DNA from: Opitutus sp. GAS368
GTDB taxonomy: Bacteria > Verrucomicrobiota > Verrucomicrobiia > Opitutales > Opitutaceae
DNA length: 45,800 nt
Reading direction: 5' to 3'
NCBI GenBank assembly: GCA_945871085.1
Contig: CAMBVX010000009.1
Span: 1 to 45,800 of the forward strand
The notes beneath the pieces were generated by a model. That model ran no database searches. It worked only from the letters and a program-made list of their open reading frames with translations, and was not told the DNA's origin. The translations under genes were made by a program, and so were the position numbers. The stretch's first letter is position 1. Every line of letters begins with the position of its first letter. Below, one piece after another: positions 9,701 to 18,871 of the stretch.

Positions 9701-9896
9701 CGTTGTTAAGGTAGCGGCTCGTCACTACGTTCTGGACGCGGCCGGAGATCGAGCTCGCCCGAGCGGAGGCTGTCGGGGAGCTGCCTCCGGCGGACGCTGC
9801 TCGGGCCGGCGCCAGCGAGAGGAGAAGCCACATCCCGAGGAGAGCGAGGGGCATTTGGTGGCTCACGGCGCGAGACGGCTGGCGGATTTGATTCAT
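6720..9896 (-). CDS. TonB-dependent receptor 2 (CarboxypepD_reg-like + plug + barrel)
   Basis: 1058 aa; SISGRVQNVVTSRYLNNARISIKG; NEQRFAPNIKNVLASDSFGDVLGGNVGEFLKFIPG; C-terminal GLKGSF. Confidence 0.92.
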   Translation of the reverse strand: MNQIRQPSRAVSHQMPLALLGMWLLLSLAPARAASAGGSSPTASARASSISGRVQNVVTSRYLNNARISIKGSDAITYTDEFGGYRLVNVPIGPVILEIFFTDLDPQQIAITVPPGGAVEQNVELTSKARYGEKPDIVKLGNFVVTSDRETDGKSLAINEQRFAPNIKNVLASDSFGDVLGGNVGEFLKFIPGLATEYSEVEIVGISVRGLGSDKTSFTSDGASVVSAAGGAASRSFNMNVSSLNNVSRVEVTKVPTPATPADSLAGSINMVSKSAFERSRAQFNFGLNFVANSENLTLSRTPHSNGDHDTRKILPGWDFDYTLPLNKNFGLIVTGFQSDKYNEQHLSTMLHNAAGTASGATFDKPYLQQHTLQDGPRSQRRTAFSLKADWRVSPSGVLSFGAQTNKFVIYIGTLSWATSAGTVGTPSIVGGVPMSYGNNFTVGATGRGAATLSGSAQTFLGDTNVANLNYRFDDGHWKVEAGMNTSTSTRSRPNTGHYSGMTSVLINPVRISFTDANPDQPGAIKAYDNSNREVDLYNIKNYRLNTVTTAPYDNASIFRSANVNLKRRFNFFSFPFAVQTGAFQSTLGVDTRLGSSGLTYNGPDGDPATADSPEPFLMQVYKGQDPFYGFKNVPWTSVNRAYAANQANPKLFTQTAAQVVAEESYRLTNSEYIKETVSALYLQAEARLLNNRLNLLTGARFEKTTDQGEGSRFDPDAVWIRAANGTFARNAAGARLRKPEAGPVGSMEELRIIRQERAFTNARSYHGYYPSLHATYNIRENFLARLAYAKTYGRPNFTDIIPNATFSERDLSDADLNNPEVVRGTVTIRNTALKPWSADNYDLSLEYYTQSGGVASGGLFLKEIKDFFGSSVKVAKLEDLAGVGLDPRYVNWNLSTKFNAGNARIKGAEFNVRQALRNLGAWGAYFTVFANATKLQLEGPSQADFTSFIPKSANWGVSFSRKQITLIAKWNYRGLNRLGAQPAYGPDAFQYYAARTQLDLNGAYQINKQFSLNMSVSNALNVPQTLLRYGPVTPEYARQLRESEFGIALAVGLKGSF

Positions 9897-9945
9897 GGCA
9901 GCAGGAGGTTGTTTGGGGTGGAGTCTGGGACGGTTCGAAATGGGG

Positions 9946-10218
9946 CTAGCTTACGAGCGCGGTGACGAACTGGCGGGCTTTCCTCGCTTCGGCCGTCAAC
10001 TGCGCGGCGTCGCCGGGCGCGAGGCCATTCACGATCAGGGGACCGCGCGTGAACCCACCGCGGTGGAGGTGCGCAAACACTTTTGGGAAATCGACCTGCC
10101 CGGTGCCCGGCGTCACCATGACGTCTTTCGGCGCCCGATAATCTCTCACACACATGCCAAACATCAGGCCGGCCGCCGCGAGCGCGGAGGCGAAAACAAT
10201 GGACGCGAGGCGGATCAT
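9946..10218 (-). pseudogene. Remnant of sugar phosphate isomerase/epimerase (signal peptide joined to C-terminal TIM-barrel segment)
   Basis: MIRLASIVFASALAAAGLMFGMCVRDYRAPKDVMVTPGTGQVDFPKVFAHLHRGGFTRGPLIVNGL...; matches only the C-terminal end of the family. ATGA overlap with the upstream ceramidase-like gene. Confidence 0.6.
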
Positions 10219-11885
10219 TTCAGCTGCGGAGGCTGGTCGCCGTAGGCCCAAGGCTTGCCGATCGGACCGTTCGGACGTTCGGGCAGCTTCGCGGGCTTCA
10301 TCTTCGCGGCGAGTTCGAGGCCGACGTTCATGAACTGCGTGCCGGCGGTGATCTCGAGATTGCTGTAGCTCGTCAGCCGCGTCTCGTAACCGCCGCCGTG
10401 CGGACCGAAGGCTTCTTCGTCCGGCACATAGCCGACGCAGCCATTCGCGAGTTCGACCGGGAAGGTCATCGGGAATCCGCTACGCTTCTTGAGCTGAAGT
10501 CCGTAGGAGACAAAATACTCGGCGGGATTGGAGAGACAGACCACCGGACCGACCTGAATGGCCTGCACCTCGACCTCGACGTCACGCTTCTTGGCGATCA
10601 AGGCGTCAAGCAGGAGAGTTTCCTTGGCCCAGACCCAATCTTTGTGGGCGGGCGGGCCCTTGATGCGTTCACGGGCCTCGGCGATGTGCTCAGGGGTGGG
10701 AATACGGCGATGTACCTCCCAGATCTTATGGTCGGCGGCCAGCGGTACTTCGGCCGTACGGGTCTGCGACATGCTCAGGAGGACTTTGAGGGATTCAGCG
10801 CCCACGCGGCCGCCGACGAACTGGGACCAGTCGTCGGAGGCCGGATTGGCCTTGGGGTCGAGATTGTTGACCTGGGTGATATCGCCGCAGGCACCCTGCA
10901 GGAAGACCACCTTGGCGTCCTTGCCGTAATACCCCTGGATGACCTTCTCGGTGTAATAGATCCAGTTCGCGCCGATGCCGTCGGAGTTCGTGGTGGCGTG
11001 GCAGGAGAAGTTGACAATGCAGCCCGCGAGCGTGCCGTCAGGGCGCCAGACGCCGATCACGCCGACCTCATCGTCGATCGGATTGGCGAACTCGACCACG
11101 TCAGGGTTATTCTTACCCGGATGAGAGAAGGTGAGACCGTTCTTCATGCGCACACGGCGATTGAAAGCCACCTGGCTCTCATGGCCGACGCCGTAGCCGA
11201 CCGTCACCGTAGCCTTGGTCTGATCGGCCGCAACGATGGCTTCGACCGTGGCCGCGACGACTTTCTTGAGATAGCCCGCATCGGCGCAGGATGACTTTTT
11301 GTAAGCGAGTTCCTGGATCTCGGCAGAAGCGTGGTCGAACTCGCCGGGCAGGATCATTCCGATCGGACCGGAGGAGTGGGAATGCGAAGCGCCAATCATC
11401 ACGTCGGTGATGCCCGTGGCGGCCTTCACCAATCCGCGGATCTCCAACACCGTCTCGCGGCGGATCATCAAGGCGTCGATGCCCACGAGTGCCACGCGCT
11501 TCTGCCCATCGTCGAAGACGCTCGCACGCACCTTGCACGCGTCGTGGATCTTCTTCGCGTAGACCTTCCCGTAATTGCCCGGGACCTCCATGCCGATGTC
11601 GGGCGTGATGTCGCGATCGGCGAACCCCACGCGTACGCCGGGCTTGGCCGGCGGCGCGGCGAAGAGGGTGACGGAAGTCAGGACCAGCAGGACATGGCGG
11701 AAACCGAGTCGGGGAAAACTGATAGGGGTATGAGCAGGTATGCGGGGGGGAAGGTTCCCGGGACAAGCGCACGAGTATGGGGTCAGACCGACTGATCGGG
11801 GACTACGGATACTGATCGGCAACTGGATTTTCAGGGAGATCGGGTCCGGGAGGGGCATGGTGGGAGCTGGATGAGTTAGCCGCAC
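10215..11885 (-). CDS. Neutral/alkaline non-lysosomal ceramidase-like protein (true start uncertain, probably well downstream of 11885)
   Basis: VRVGFADRDITPDIGMEVPGNYG; IGASHSHSSGPIGM; FSCHATTNSDGIGANW; FLQGACGDITQVN. The N-terminal about 50 residues translate repeat copy 3 (PLPDPISLKIQLPIS). Confidence 0.8.
   Translation of the reverse strand: MRLTHPAPTMPLPDPISLKIQLPISIRSPRSVGLTPYSCACPGNLPPRIPAHTPISFPRLGFRHVLLVLTSVTLFAAPPAKPGVRVGFADRDITPDIGMEVPGNYGKVYAKKIHDACKVRASVFDDGQKRVALVGIDALMIRRETVLEIRGLVKAATGITDVMIGASHSHSSGPIGMILPGEFDHASAEIQELAYKKSSCADAGYLKKVVAATVEAIVAADQTKATVTVGYGVGHESQVAFNRRVRMKNGLTFSHPGKNNPDVVEFANPIDDEVGVIGVWRPDGTLAGCIVNFSCHATTNSDGIGANWIYYTEKVIQGYYGKDAKVVFLQGACGDITQVNNLDPKANPASDDWSQFVGGRVGAESLKVLLSMSQTRTAEVPLAADHKIWEVHRRIPTPEHIAEARERIKGPPAHKDWVWAKETLLLDALIAKKRDVEVEVQAIQVGPVVCLSNPAEYFVSYGLQLKKRSGFPMTFPVELANGCVGYVPDEEAFGPHGGGYETRLTSYSNLEITAGTQFMNVGLELAAKMKPAKLPERPNGPIGKPWAYGDQPPQLK
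11812..11854 (+). repeat. TBDR-region G-rich repeat copy 3
   Basis: ctgatcggcaactggattttcagggagatcgggtccgggagggg, with a duplicated left half at 11791. Confidence 0.8.
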
Positions 11886-12285
11886 ATCAGTCGATTTTGA
11901 GAGGGCGGCGGGGACGGCTAATGCTGGGGACTTGGCGTGGGGAACGGCGGCGGCGGAAAGGGGGATTTCGGGCGCGAATCGAGGTACTGCTTGCCGTTTG
12001 GGGGCAATCAGCGCGGGGTGGGGATGCGCGGATGCAGTGATTCGGATCGCTCGGAGTCAAGGAGCCAGCGTTTTTAGAATCGCGGTAAACTCCTAACCGG
12101 GGTCGGACCCGCTTGCGCGGACGCGCCGCCAATGACACCCCACACGGCCTTCGGGATCAGACTGCTAGACGGGCTTAGAAAAATACCCGGGTAAGGACGA
12201 TGGATCGCTTGCCTCGCGGAAAGAACCGCTCACCGGCATGCACGATCTGCGGCGATATTCCGGCCTCGCGCACGGTGTTGCTTTT

Positions 12286-12356
12286 TGTCACGGCCAAAAA
12301 TCCGATTTTGGGGCGGGGGCTGATAGGAAACTGGATTTTCAGAGGGATCGGATCCG
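12286..12356 (+). repeat. TBDR-region G-rich repeat copy 4 (long form)
   Basis: tgtcacggccaaaaatccgattttggggcgggggctgataggaaactggattttcagagggatcggatccg. Confidence 0.85.
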
Positions 12357-12403
12357 CTGATAGTAAACTGGATTTTCCGGGGGATCGGGTCCGGGAGGGG
12401 TTT
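12357..12403 (+). repeat. TBDR-region G-rich repeat copy 5, in tandem with copy 4
   Basis: ctgatagtaaactggattttccgggggatcgggtccgggaggggttt. Confidence 0.85.
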
Positions 12404-12484
12404 GCCACCGCTCGCTCACGCTCGCAGCTACGCTGCCTTCGTTTTTCAGAGGTTACCCAATTCTCAACGGCATGATCTTTTCGT

Positions 12485-15400
12485 TCAGAACGTCCCCTTG
12501 ATGCCGATCGTCCACAGGGAACCGTAGTCGATCTGGTTGCGGAAACGCGCCGAGGCCGGGGTGAGGGCATTGTAGATCTGCGTTTCCTCGGGCTCGGCGG
12601 TGAGGTTGCGCATGCTGGCGAAGACGGCGTAGCGCTTCCCCAACGTGTACTCGGCTTGGGCGTCGAGCGTGACGCGTCGCGGCACCCAGGTGAAATTATC
12701 CGTTGGCAGGCCGGCGCCCGCGACGGCGGCGCCTTGGCGCGCGCTGCGGTAGTTCCAATTGCCGCGGATGCTGAAACGCTCGCGTGTAAGACTCACGCCC
12801 CAGCTGCCGCTGCGCGGGAAGAAATTGAAACCGGAGTTGCCCACCAGCGCTCCGGTGCGGCGCTGTGTGGAGACGTTGCCGAAAATCTGCACGCCGCGGG
12901 CCCAGACCGGCAAAAAGGTGAGCGCCTGCTTGTAGTTCAGGCTCGAACCTTCCATGCGGACCGTGCCGGGCACGTTGTATTGGGTCTCGACGTCGAACTT
13001 GCCGTAAAGCTCCGGATCGAGGTCGTAGAGCGCGAGAAAGCCGGGCGGCGCGGCGGCGCGCGTGCCGCCGAAGAAATTCGTGAAATCGCGGCGGAACGCG
13101 TTGAGCGAAAGCTGGCCGACGCCGGCGAAGTAATATTCGAGGCGCACGTTGAGCGTGTCGGCGCTCCACGCCTTGATGCCGACGTTGTTCACGACGATCC
13201 GATTGGCCGGGGACGGGATGGCTTCGGCATCGGGCAACGTGACGCCGCCGGCGTACTGGTTGAAATCGGGCCGGCCGACCGAGCGGTAAACGGCGGCGCG
13301 GGCGATGAGGTTGTCACGCAGGTTGAAGCTGGCGTTGAGACTCGGGAACAGACGTAGGTACTCCTTATCGGCACGGCTGCCGCGTTCGATGAACGTGAGC
13401 CGGGAGTACTCGAGCGAATTCGTGTTGGGCACGATCGGCACGCGCTGGCCCTGGGCGTTGAGCTGGAAGTTGCGGGTCGGATCGGTGAGCGGGCCCTCGG
13501 CGTCGATGTTGGTTTGTTCCGCACGCAGGCCGCCGACGAGCTTGAGCCGGCGGGAAAAGAAGTGCGCGTCGCTGCGCAGGTAGGCGGCCGAAATCGTTTC
13601 CTTGGCATGCTTCGAGGATGTGACGATCGAGCGGTAGTCGTTGTTTGCGTTCAGACTGAATTGCGCGGGATTGGCGGCGTAGTGCTCCCACACCAGCGCG
13701 TTGCCGATGCCTTGGATCGCCGGCAGGCCAAACACGCCGCGGCGCGCCGAGTACACGGGATCGAGAAACGGCGCGGCGCTCTCCGCCGTGGCGGCGTTGC
13801 CGTCGGCGCCGAGGAAGGTCCACGCGGAATTGCGGTTGCGATTGTCGCGGACCGACTGGCGGACGTGGAAGCCGGTTTTCAGCCGGAGCGGGATCCGGCC
13901 GTAGAAATCGCGCGCGAGGTTGCCGTAGGCGGTGCGCTGCAAGTCGGACGTGTTGTTCTGGATCGCGCCGGCGGTATCGAGCGTCTTGCCCGCGATGGAG
14001 TAGGGATCGACGACGGCGCCGGTGGCGTTGTCGGTGACGGTGATGCGGTCGGGCCGCACATCCTGCATGCCGTCGAAGGCGATGGTGAGATTCCGGCGGA
14101 AGCCGGTGGTGCTGAAGAAGAGGCCCTTGTCGATGTCGCGGTTGCGGTTGGTCGAAGTCGAGTAGCCGAGACCCACATCGCCCTTCCAGGTTGGGCCCTG
14201 GTGCCGCCAGACCAAGGTCGGCGTGTGCGTGCGGTTGTGGCGGTCACGCACGAGATTGCTCAGCTGCAATTCGCCTTGGCCCGGCGCGCTGCGCGTGGAC
14301 AGCACGCTGAATTCGCCCGGGAGCACGCGGTTCAGCGCAAAGGTCAGCACTTGGTTCGAACCGTAGAGATGGAAGTAGGAAAACTGGTAGCCGAGGGAAA
14401 CCTGGTCGTAGCGCGAAACCTTTAAGTCGACTGTGGCCCCGAGGGAATTGCGGGTCGTGACCTTGGTGCCGTCACGATAGACGAAGCTGGTGAGGTACGG
14501 CCGGTCCGGCGTGGTCGCCGGGAAGTTGCCGCCGGTGGCCGCGCTTGTGCCGCGCCACACGGTCTGCGTCATGGGCTCCGGCGAAAAGTTGGTCGCTGAC
14601 CCACCCGAGATCGTGAAACCGAAACGTTTGCTGACCGGCGCGACGTAGGAGAAATCGAAACCGGGATCGATCTTGCGCGACGGCGTGAGCCGCGGGCCGG
14701 GCGTCTTCTTGAAATCGTGCTCGCCGCTGCGCATGATGAGGAAGGCGCTGGCGTTGAGCACCGGGCGGGCACGCTCGAAGGCGGAACGCGGCACCATGTT
14801 CACGGTGCCGGCGAGGGCATCGCCCGACGATTCGGGTGTCGGCGAATATTCGACCTCGATGCGCGAGAGATTGTTGATCGACACCATGTCCATCGCGACG
14901 GAGCGGCCGGTGTTGGTGTCGCCGACGCCCGCGCTCGCGAGGCTGAAGCCGCCGACGGTGATCGGCACGTTGGCGGAAGGGACGCCGTTGATCGAAATGG
15001 AGCGGGCGTTGCCGCCCGAGTCCTCGACCGTGATGCCGGGGAGAAATTTCAGGAAATCCGCGGCGTTGCCCTCGGCGACGAAGCCGAATTCGTCGGTCGA
15101 GAGCACGTTTTTGATGTTGGGCGCGAAACGCTGCTCGTTGATCGCGAGCGCGGACGCGGACATTTCCTTCGAGGTGGCGACGACGAAGGCGTCGAGCTGC
15201 ACGGTCCCGGCGTCGCCCGGCCGCGCGCCGAGCGTGAGATCGAGTTGCGCCGTCTGCCCGTTCGCCACCGCCACCGTCGCGGCCTGCTGCGCCAATCCGG
15301 TGAAGAACACGGTGATGCGGGCGGAGCCGGCGGGCACACCCGAGAAGCGGTAGTTACCGCCGTCGTCCGTAAAGGTCTCGAGCGTCGTGCCCTCGATGGT

Positions 15401-15559
15401 GAGACGCGCGCGTTCGACATAAGCACCGCTGGTGGCGTTGCTCACGCGGCCTTCGATCGAGCCAGTCGGCACGCCGTCGGCGGCATGGACGGAAGGGACC
15501 GGCGTCAGGGCGACAGCCAGCCAGGCAACGAGCAGCCGGAGGGGATTTTTGAGTTTCAT
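12485..15559 (-). CDS. TonB-dependent receptor 3 (CarboxypepD_reg-like + plug + barrel)
   Basis: Start MKLKNPLRLLVAWLAVALTPVPSVHAADG at 15559 rather than 15718; GSIEGRVSNATSGAYVERARLTIEG; NEQRFAPNIKNVLSTDEFGFVAEGNAADFLKFLPG; C-terminal GIKGTF. Confidence 0.92.
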   Translation of the reverse strand: MKLKNPLRLLVAWLAVALTPVPSVHAADGVPTGSIEGRVSNATSGAYVERARLTIEGTTLETFTDDGGNYRFSGVPAGSARITVFFTGLAQQAATVAVANGQTAQLDLTLGARPGDAGTVQLDAFVVATSKEMSASALAINEQRFAPNIKNVLSTDEFGFVAEGNAADFLKFLPGITVEDSGGNARSISINGVPSANVPITVGGFSLASAGVGDTNTGRSVAMDMVSINNLSRIEVEYSPTPESSGDALAGTVNMVPRSAFERARPVLNASAFLIMRSGEHDFKKTPGPRLTPSRKIDPGFDFSYVAPVSKRFGFTISGGSATNFSPEPMTQTVWRGTSAATGGNFPATTPDRPYLTSFVYRDGTKVTTRNSLGATVDLKVSRYDQVSLGYQFSYFHLYGSNQVLTFALNRVLPGEFSVLSTRSAPGQGELQLSNLVRDRHNRTHTPTLVWRHQGPTWKGDVGLGYSTSTNRNRDIDKGLFFSTTGFRRNLTIAFDGMQDVRPDRITVTDNATGAVVDPYSIAGKTLDTAGAIQNNTSDLQRTAYGNLARDFYGRIPLRLKTGFHVRQSVRDNRNRNSAWTFLGADGNAATAESAAPFLDPVYSARRGVFGLPAIQGIGNALVWEHYAANPAQFSLNANNDYRSIVTSSKHAKETISAAYLRSDAHFFSRRLKLVGGLRAEQTNIDAEGPLTDPTRNFQLNAQGQRVPIVPNTNSLEYSRLTFIERGSRADKEYLRLFPSLNASFNLRDNLIARAAVYRSVGRPDFNQYAGGVTLPDAEAIPSPANRIVVNNVGIKAWSADTLNVRLEYYFAGVGQLSLNAFRRDFTNFFGGTRAAAPPGFLALYDLDPELYGKFDVETQYNVPGTVRMEGSSLNYKQALTFLPVWARGVQIFGNVSTQRRTGALVGNSGFNFFPRSGSWGVSLTRERFSIRGNWNYRSARQGAAVAGAGLPTDNFTWVPRRVTLDAQAEYTLGKRYAVFASMRNLTAEPEETQIYNALTPASARFRNQIDYGSLWTIGIKGTF

Positions 15560-15757
15560 TGGGGTTTCGAGGGGGAGCGGGGTAAAGGTGAAGTTCCGGG
15601 CGGCGCGGCCGTTCGGGTCGGGTTGGCGCGCGATCCGCAGCACGCCGGAGCGCGCGCGCAGCGCGGCGGTCAGCGGCGTGCCGGCGAGCAACCGCACGAT
15701 CGCCAGCGAGGGCGCCATGCGGCCGCGGACGGCGTTACTGATAGGGGATTAGATTTA

Positions 15758-15804
15758 CTGACAGGAAACTGGATTTTCAGGGGGATCGGATCCGGGAGGG
15801 GTTT
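15758..15804 (+). repeat. TBDR-region G-rich repeat copy 6
   Basis: ctgacaggaaactggattttcagggggatcggatccgggaggggttt; ends 1 nt before the TBDR 4 stop triplet, with a left-half duplication from 15737. Confidence 0.88.
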
Positions 15805-15805
15805 G

Positions 15806-18799
15806 CTAAAACATGTACGTCGCCCGGACCGTCCACCCGTGGCGGACCCGCGGCAATTGGTAGCGGAGGACCGTGCCCGGCGTCGCCGCCGAGAACGGCA
15901 GGAGATCCTCCTGCCGGAAGAGGTTTTCGACGTTGAGCTGCAGATCGAGCGACTGGCCGCGGCGGATCCGAATCTGTTTTCCGATCATCAGGTTGAAGAG
16001 GATCGAACTCTGGCCATAGATCGGGTTGTTGTCGTTCGCGGCATCGAAACCGATCACCGCCGGGCCGCGGTAATTGGCGCCGAAGCCCACTCGCGCGGAG
16101 CGGAGCAGCGCCGGGACGCCCGCGGAAAAGCGATAGCTCGTGAAGGCGTTGAACGACTCGCCGACGAAGGAGAGCGGCGGCTTGCCGGTGCCGTAGTTCA
16201 CGATGTCCACGAGCGACTGCACGTAGTCGTAGGCGTCGTTGAACGTCGCAGGGTTGAGCACGAAGTCACGCGACGGCGTGTTGTCGCGCGCGCGGACGAA
16301 GGTCGCGACCGTGGCGGGGGTCGATTCGAGCGGTGAACGGCTGCCGTCCCACACGGCCTGGTTTTCAGCGAGCAAGCCCTTGATGCTCGGTGCGAGGTCG
16401 GTGAAGACGATTTCGGGCCGTGCGTAGTTGAGCGAGACGCTCCAGCCCGGCGCGAGCCGGCCGGTGATTTCGATTTCGCTGCCGCGGCCGTCCGACGTGA
16501 CCGTTTCGCGGTACTTGGAGGTTCCGACCTGGGTGGTGCCGCGGGCGGTGAGACTGGCGGGCAGCGGCTGGCCGGTGCGCAGCATCGTGGTGAGGATGTT
16601 GTTCAGGACGGGAATGCCCTGGCCGCGCACGGTGTTGCTGGTCACATCATGAAACTGATCCTGGCCGATGTTGCGGTAGGTGCTCACGTTCACGTAGAGG
16701 CGGCCGTCGAGGAGATTGAGGCGCATCGAGTAGTCGCGCCCCTCGCCCTTGCTCGGCACCAGCAGGCGGTCGTAGATGTCGGTGAAATTGCTCTGGGGAA
16801 AAACGCTCTCGGACTGGTTGTACGAAAAACCGAGCCACGGCAGGGGCATGACGACCGCGCCAAAGGTCTTGGTGGCGCCGGAGTACGAAGCGGCGGTGGA
16901 GTCATCGAAGATAAACGGGCGCGTGATCCACAGGTTGGTGGAGTTGGGCAGGCGCTCACCGCCGAGGGAGGCGTTGTTGTTGTCGATCGACTCCCGTCGA
17001 TAGCCGGCGGTGAGGACGATGCGATCACCCGGGAACCGGCTTTGCGCCGCGAGCATCCCGCTGGTGCTTTTGGTTTCGTTCCAAGGGTACGAGTTGTTGA
17101 AAATGTAGGCCGCCTTCAGGCCCTTCGCGTCGGGGATGGGGTTGGCCCAGGGGTCGAGCGCACCGCGGGCGCCACCGGGACTCCAAAAATCGAGGTAGGT
17201 GCGGCGGAAGATGATGTTCGTCGCGGAATCGATCGGCTGGGAGTTACCGGGGGCGATGTTGTATTCGCCCACCACGCCATTGCCGAAGACGTTGTTGTTG
17301 TGCTGCCATGATCCGGCGAAACTGTGGCGGCCCCACCAGGGGTGGCGCCGGGTCAGGTTGAGTTCGTAGCCCACACTGGCGCGCATCGATTCGCTTCGCT
17401 GATCGAACAGTTGCTGCGTCACCTGGCCCTGGACGTAGGGCAGGCCGACGAAGGGATTGGCCCGCGCGATGTCGGGCAGCAGCGTGCCCGGGTTGCGGCC
17501 GCCGGTGATCGCCGAATCGCCGTCGGCGTAATAGGCGCCGGGGAGGACGGGGTTGGGGTCGCCGATCGCGTTGGCCGCGGACTGGGTGAATCCGCGGCGG
17601 TAGGTCGTGCGATTGTAGCCGAACTCGAAATTCAGTCCGCCGACCCGCTGGTCGATGAAGACGGAGTAGAGCGTGTAGTTGTAGTTGGCGTTGCGGCCCG
17701 GGCCGGCGAGGTAGGCGTTGGCCGGGATGACCTGGCCCCAGTACGGATCGTCGACGGTGTTGCCGATGGGGGCGTTGGCCCCGGAAATCGTTTCCCAAAA
17801 ACCACTGGCCTGCGTACCCGGGAGATCCGGACGCAAATCGGCCCCGACCATGGAGAGGCGGAACGGCTGCGGACGGACCTGCGGCGCGAACACCACCTGC
17901 TGCGTGTTGCTGGAGCGCAGAAGCGCCGGGGCGGGATTCGTCCCGGGCAGAAGCGGGTTGCCCGCGAGCGGCGAACCGTTCTTCACCCAGCGCGAATAGC
18001 CAAAGTCGGCGTGCGGAAAATTACCGCCCGTCACCTGATCGCGGACCATCCGCTCGACGCCGGCCCGGACCTGCGTGCCTTTGAAAGGCTGATACGTCGT
18101 CGCCAGCGCGAAGCCCTTCTGCCGCTGCATCTCGAACTCAAACCAGCCCTCGCGATCCTCCCAGACGCCGTTGGTGCGCAGCGCCAGCTTGTCCTTGATC
18201 AGCGGCACTGCGAAATCGAACTCGGTGCGCTTCTTGGCAAAATTGCCCACCGTGAGCGTGACCGATCTCTGCCGGCCGTTCAGGACCGCCCGCTTCGAAG
18301 TCAGATTGAGCGCCCCGCCCGGGCGGCCCGCGCCAAAGAGAATGGAGTTGGGTCCGCGGCTCAGGTCGGCCCGGTCGACGTTGAACCGATCCGAGGCGAG
18401 AATGCCCCGGCCCTCGACCATGTTGGGCAGGTAGTCGCGCGAAATGACGGACTCCGTGAAGCCACGGATCGTCGCGCGCACATCGAACGCCTGTTGGATG
18501 CCGCCGGAGGGATCGCTGCGTTCGTGTTCCGAACTCATCGCGAACTTGAGCATGTCGCCGACGTTCTCGGCTCCGATGTCGTCGAGAAATTCCTTCGTGA
18601 GCACGGAGATCGCCGCCGGCGTGTGCAGCAGGCTCGTGTTCATCCGCGTGCCCGAAAGCGTATTGCTCGCCCGATAGCCCTCGTCGCCCTCGCTGGAGAC
18701 GACGAAGGGCGAGAGATTGATGACTTCGTTGTCCGCGGCCGGCAGGGCGGTCCCGAGGATGAGGATGGCCGCGCATGCGGCGGCCCGGTGGTGTGTCAT
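15806..18799 (-). CDS. TonB-dependent receptor 4 (siderophore-receptor-like, no CarboxypepD_reg domain)
   Basis: Start MTHHRAAACAAILILGTALPA at 18799; VINLSPFVVSSEGDEGYRASNTLSGTRMNTSLLHTPAAISVLTKEFLDDIGAENV; C-terminal RATYMF. Confidence 0.9.
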   Translation of the reverse strand: MTHHRAAACAAILILGTALPAADNEVINLSPFVVSSEGDEGYRASNTLSGTRMNTSLLHTPAAISVLTKEFLDDIGAENVGDMLKFAMSSEHERSDPSGGIQQAFDVRATIRGFTESVISRDYLPNMVEGRGILASDRFNVDRADLSRGPNSILFGAGRPGGALNLTSKRAVLNGRQRSVTLTVGNFAKKRTEFDFAVPLIKDKLALRTNGVWEDREGWFEFEMQRQKGFALATTYQPFKGTQVRAGVERMVRDQVTGGNFPHADFGYSRWVKNGSPLAGNPLLPGTNPAPALLRSSNTQQVVFAPQVRPQPFRLSMVGADLRPDLPGTQASGFWETISGANAPIGNTVDDPYWGQVIPANAYLAGPGRNANYNYTLYSVFIDQRVGGLNFEFGYNRTTYRRGFTQSAANAIGDPNPVLPGAYYADGDSAITGGRNPGTLLPDIARANPFVGLPYVQGQVTQQLFDQRSESMRASVGYELNLTRRHPWWGRHSFAGSWQHNNNVFGNGVVGEYNIAPGNSQPIDSATNIIFRRTYLDFWSPGGARGALDPWANPIPDAKGLKAAYIFNNSYPWNETKSTSGMLAAQSRFPGDRIVLTAGYRRESIDNNNASLGGERLPNSTNLWITRPFIFDDSTAASYSGATKTFGAVVMPLPWLGFSYNQSESVFPQSNFTDIYDRLLVPSKGEGRDYSMRLNLLDGRLYVNVSTYRNIGQDQFHDVTSNTVRGQGIPVLNNILTTMLRTGQPLPASLTARGTTQVGTSKYRETVTSDGRGSEIEITGRLAPGWSVSLNYARPEIVFTDLAPSIKGLLAENQAVWDGSRSPLESTPATVATFVRARDNTPSRDFVLNPATFNDAYDYVQSLVDIVNYGTGKPPLSFVGESFNAFTSYRFSAGVPALLRSARVGFGANYRGPAVIGFDAANDNNPIYGQSSILFNLMIGKQIRIRRGQSLDLQLNVENLFRQEDLLPFSAATPGTVLRYQLPRVRHGWTVRATYMF

Positions 18800-18871
18800 G
18801 AGGCGGGGGAAAGGCTGGGGGCTGAGATGCATCGATCCAGTTGAGAGATGAGGATTGAGAGATCGATTTTG

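Noticed and set aside
12175-12570. 131-aa minus ORF in the TBDR 3-ceramidase gap
   Set aside because: Mostly a translation of repeat copies 4 and 5 (DPIPLKIQFPIS) plus out-of-frame sequence of the TBDR 3 3' end.
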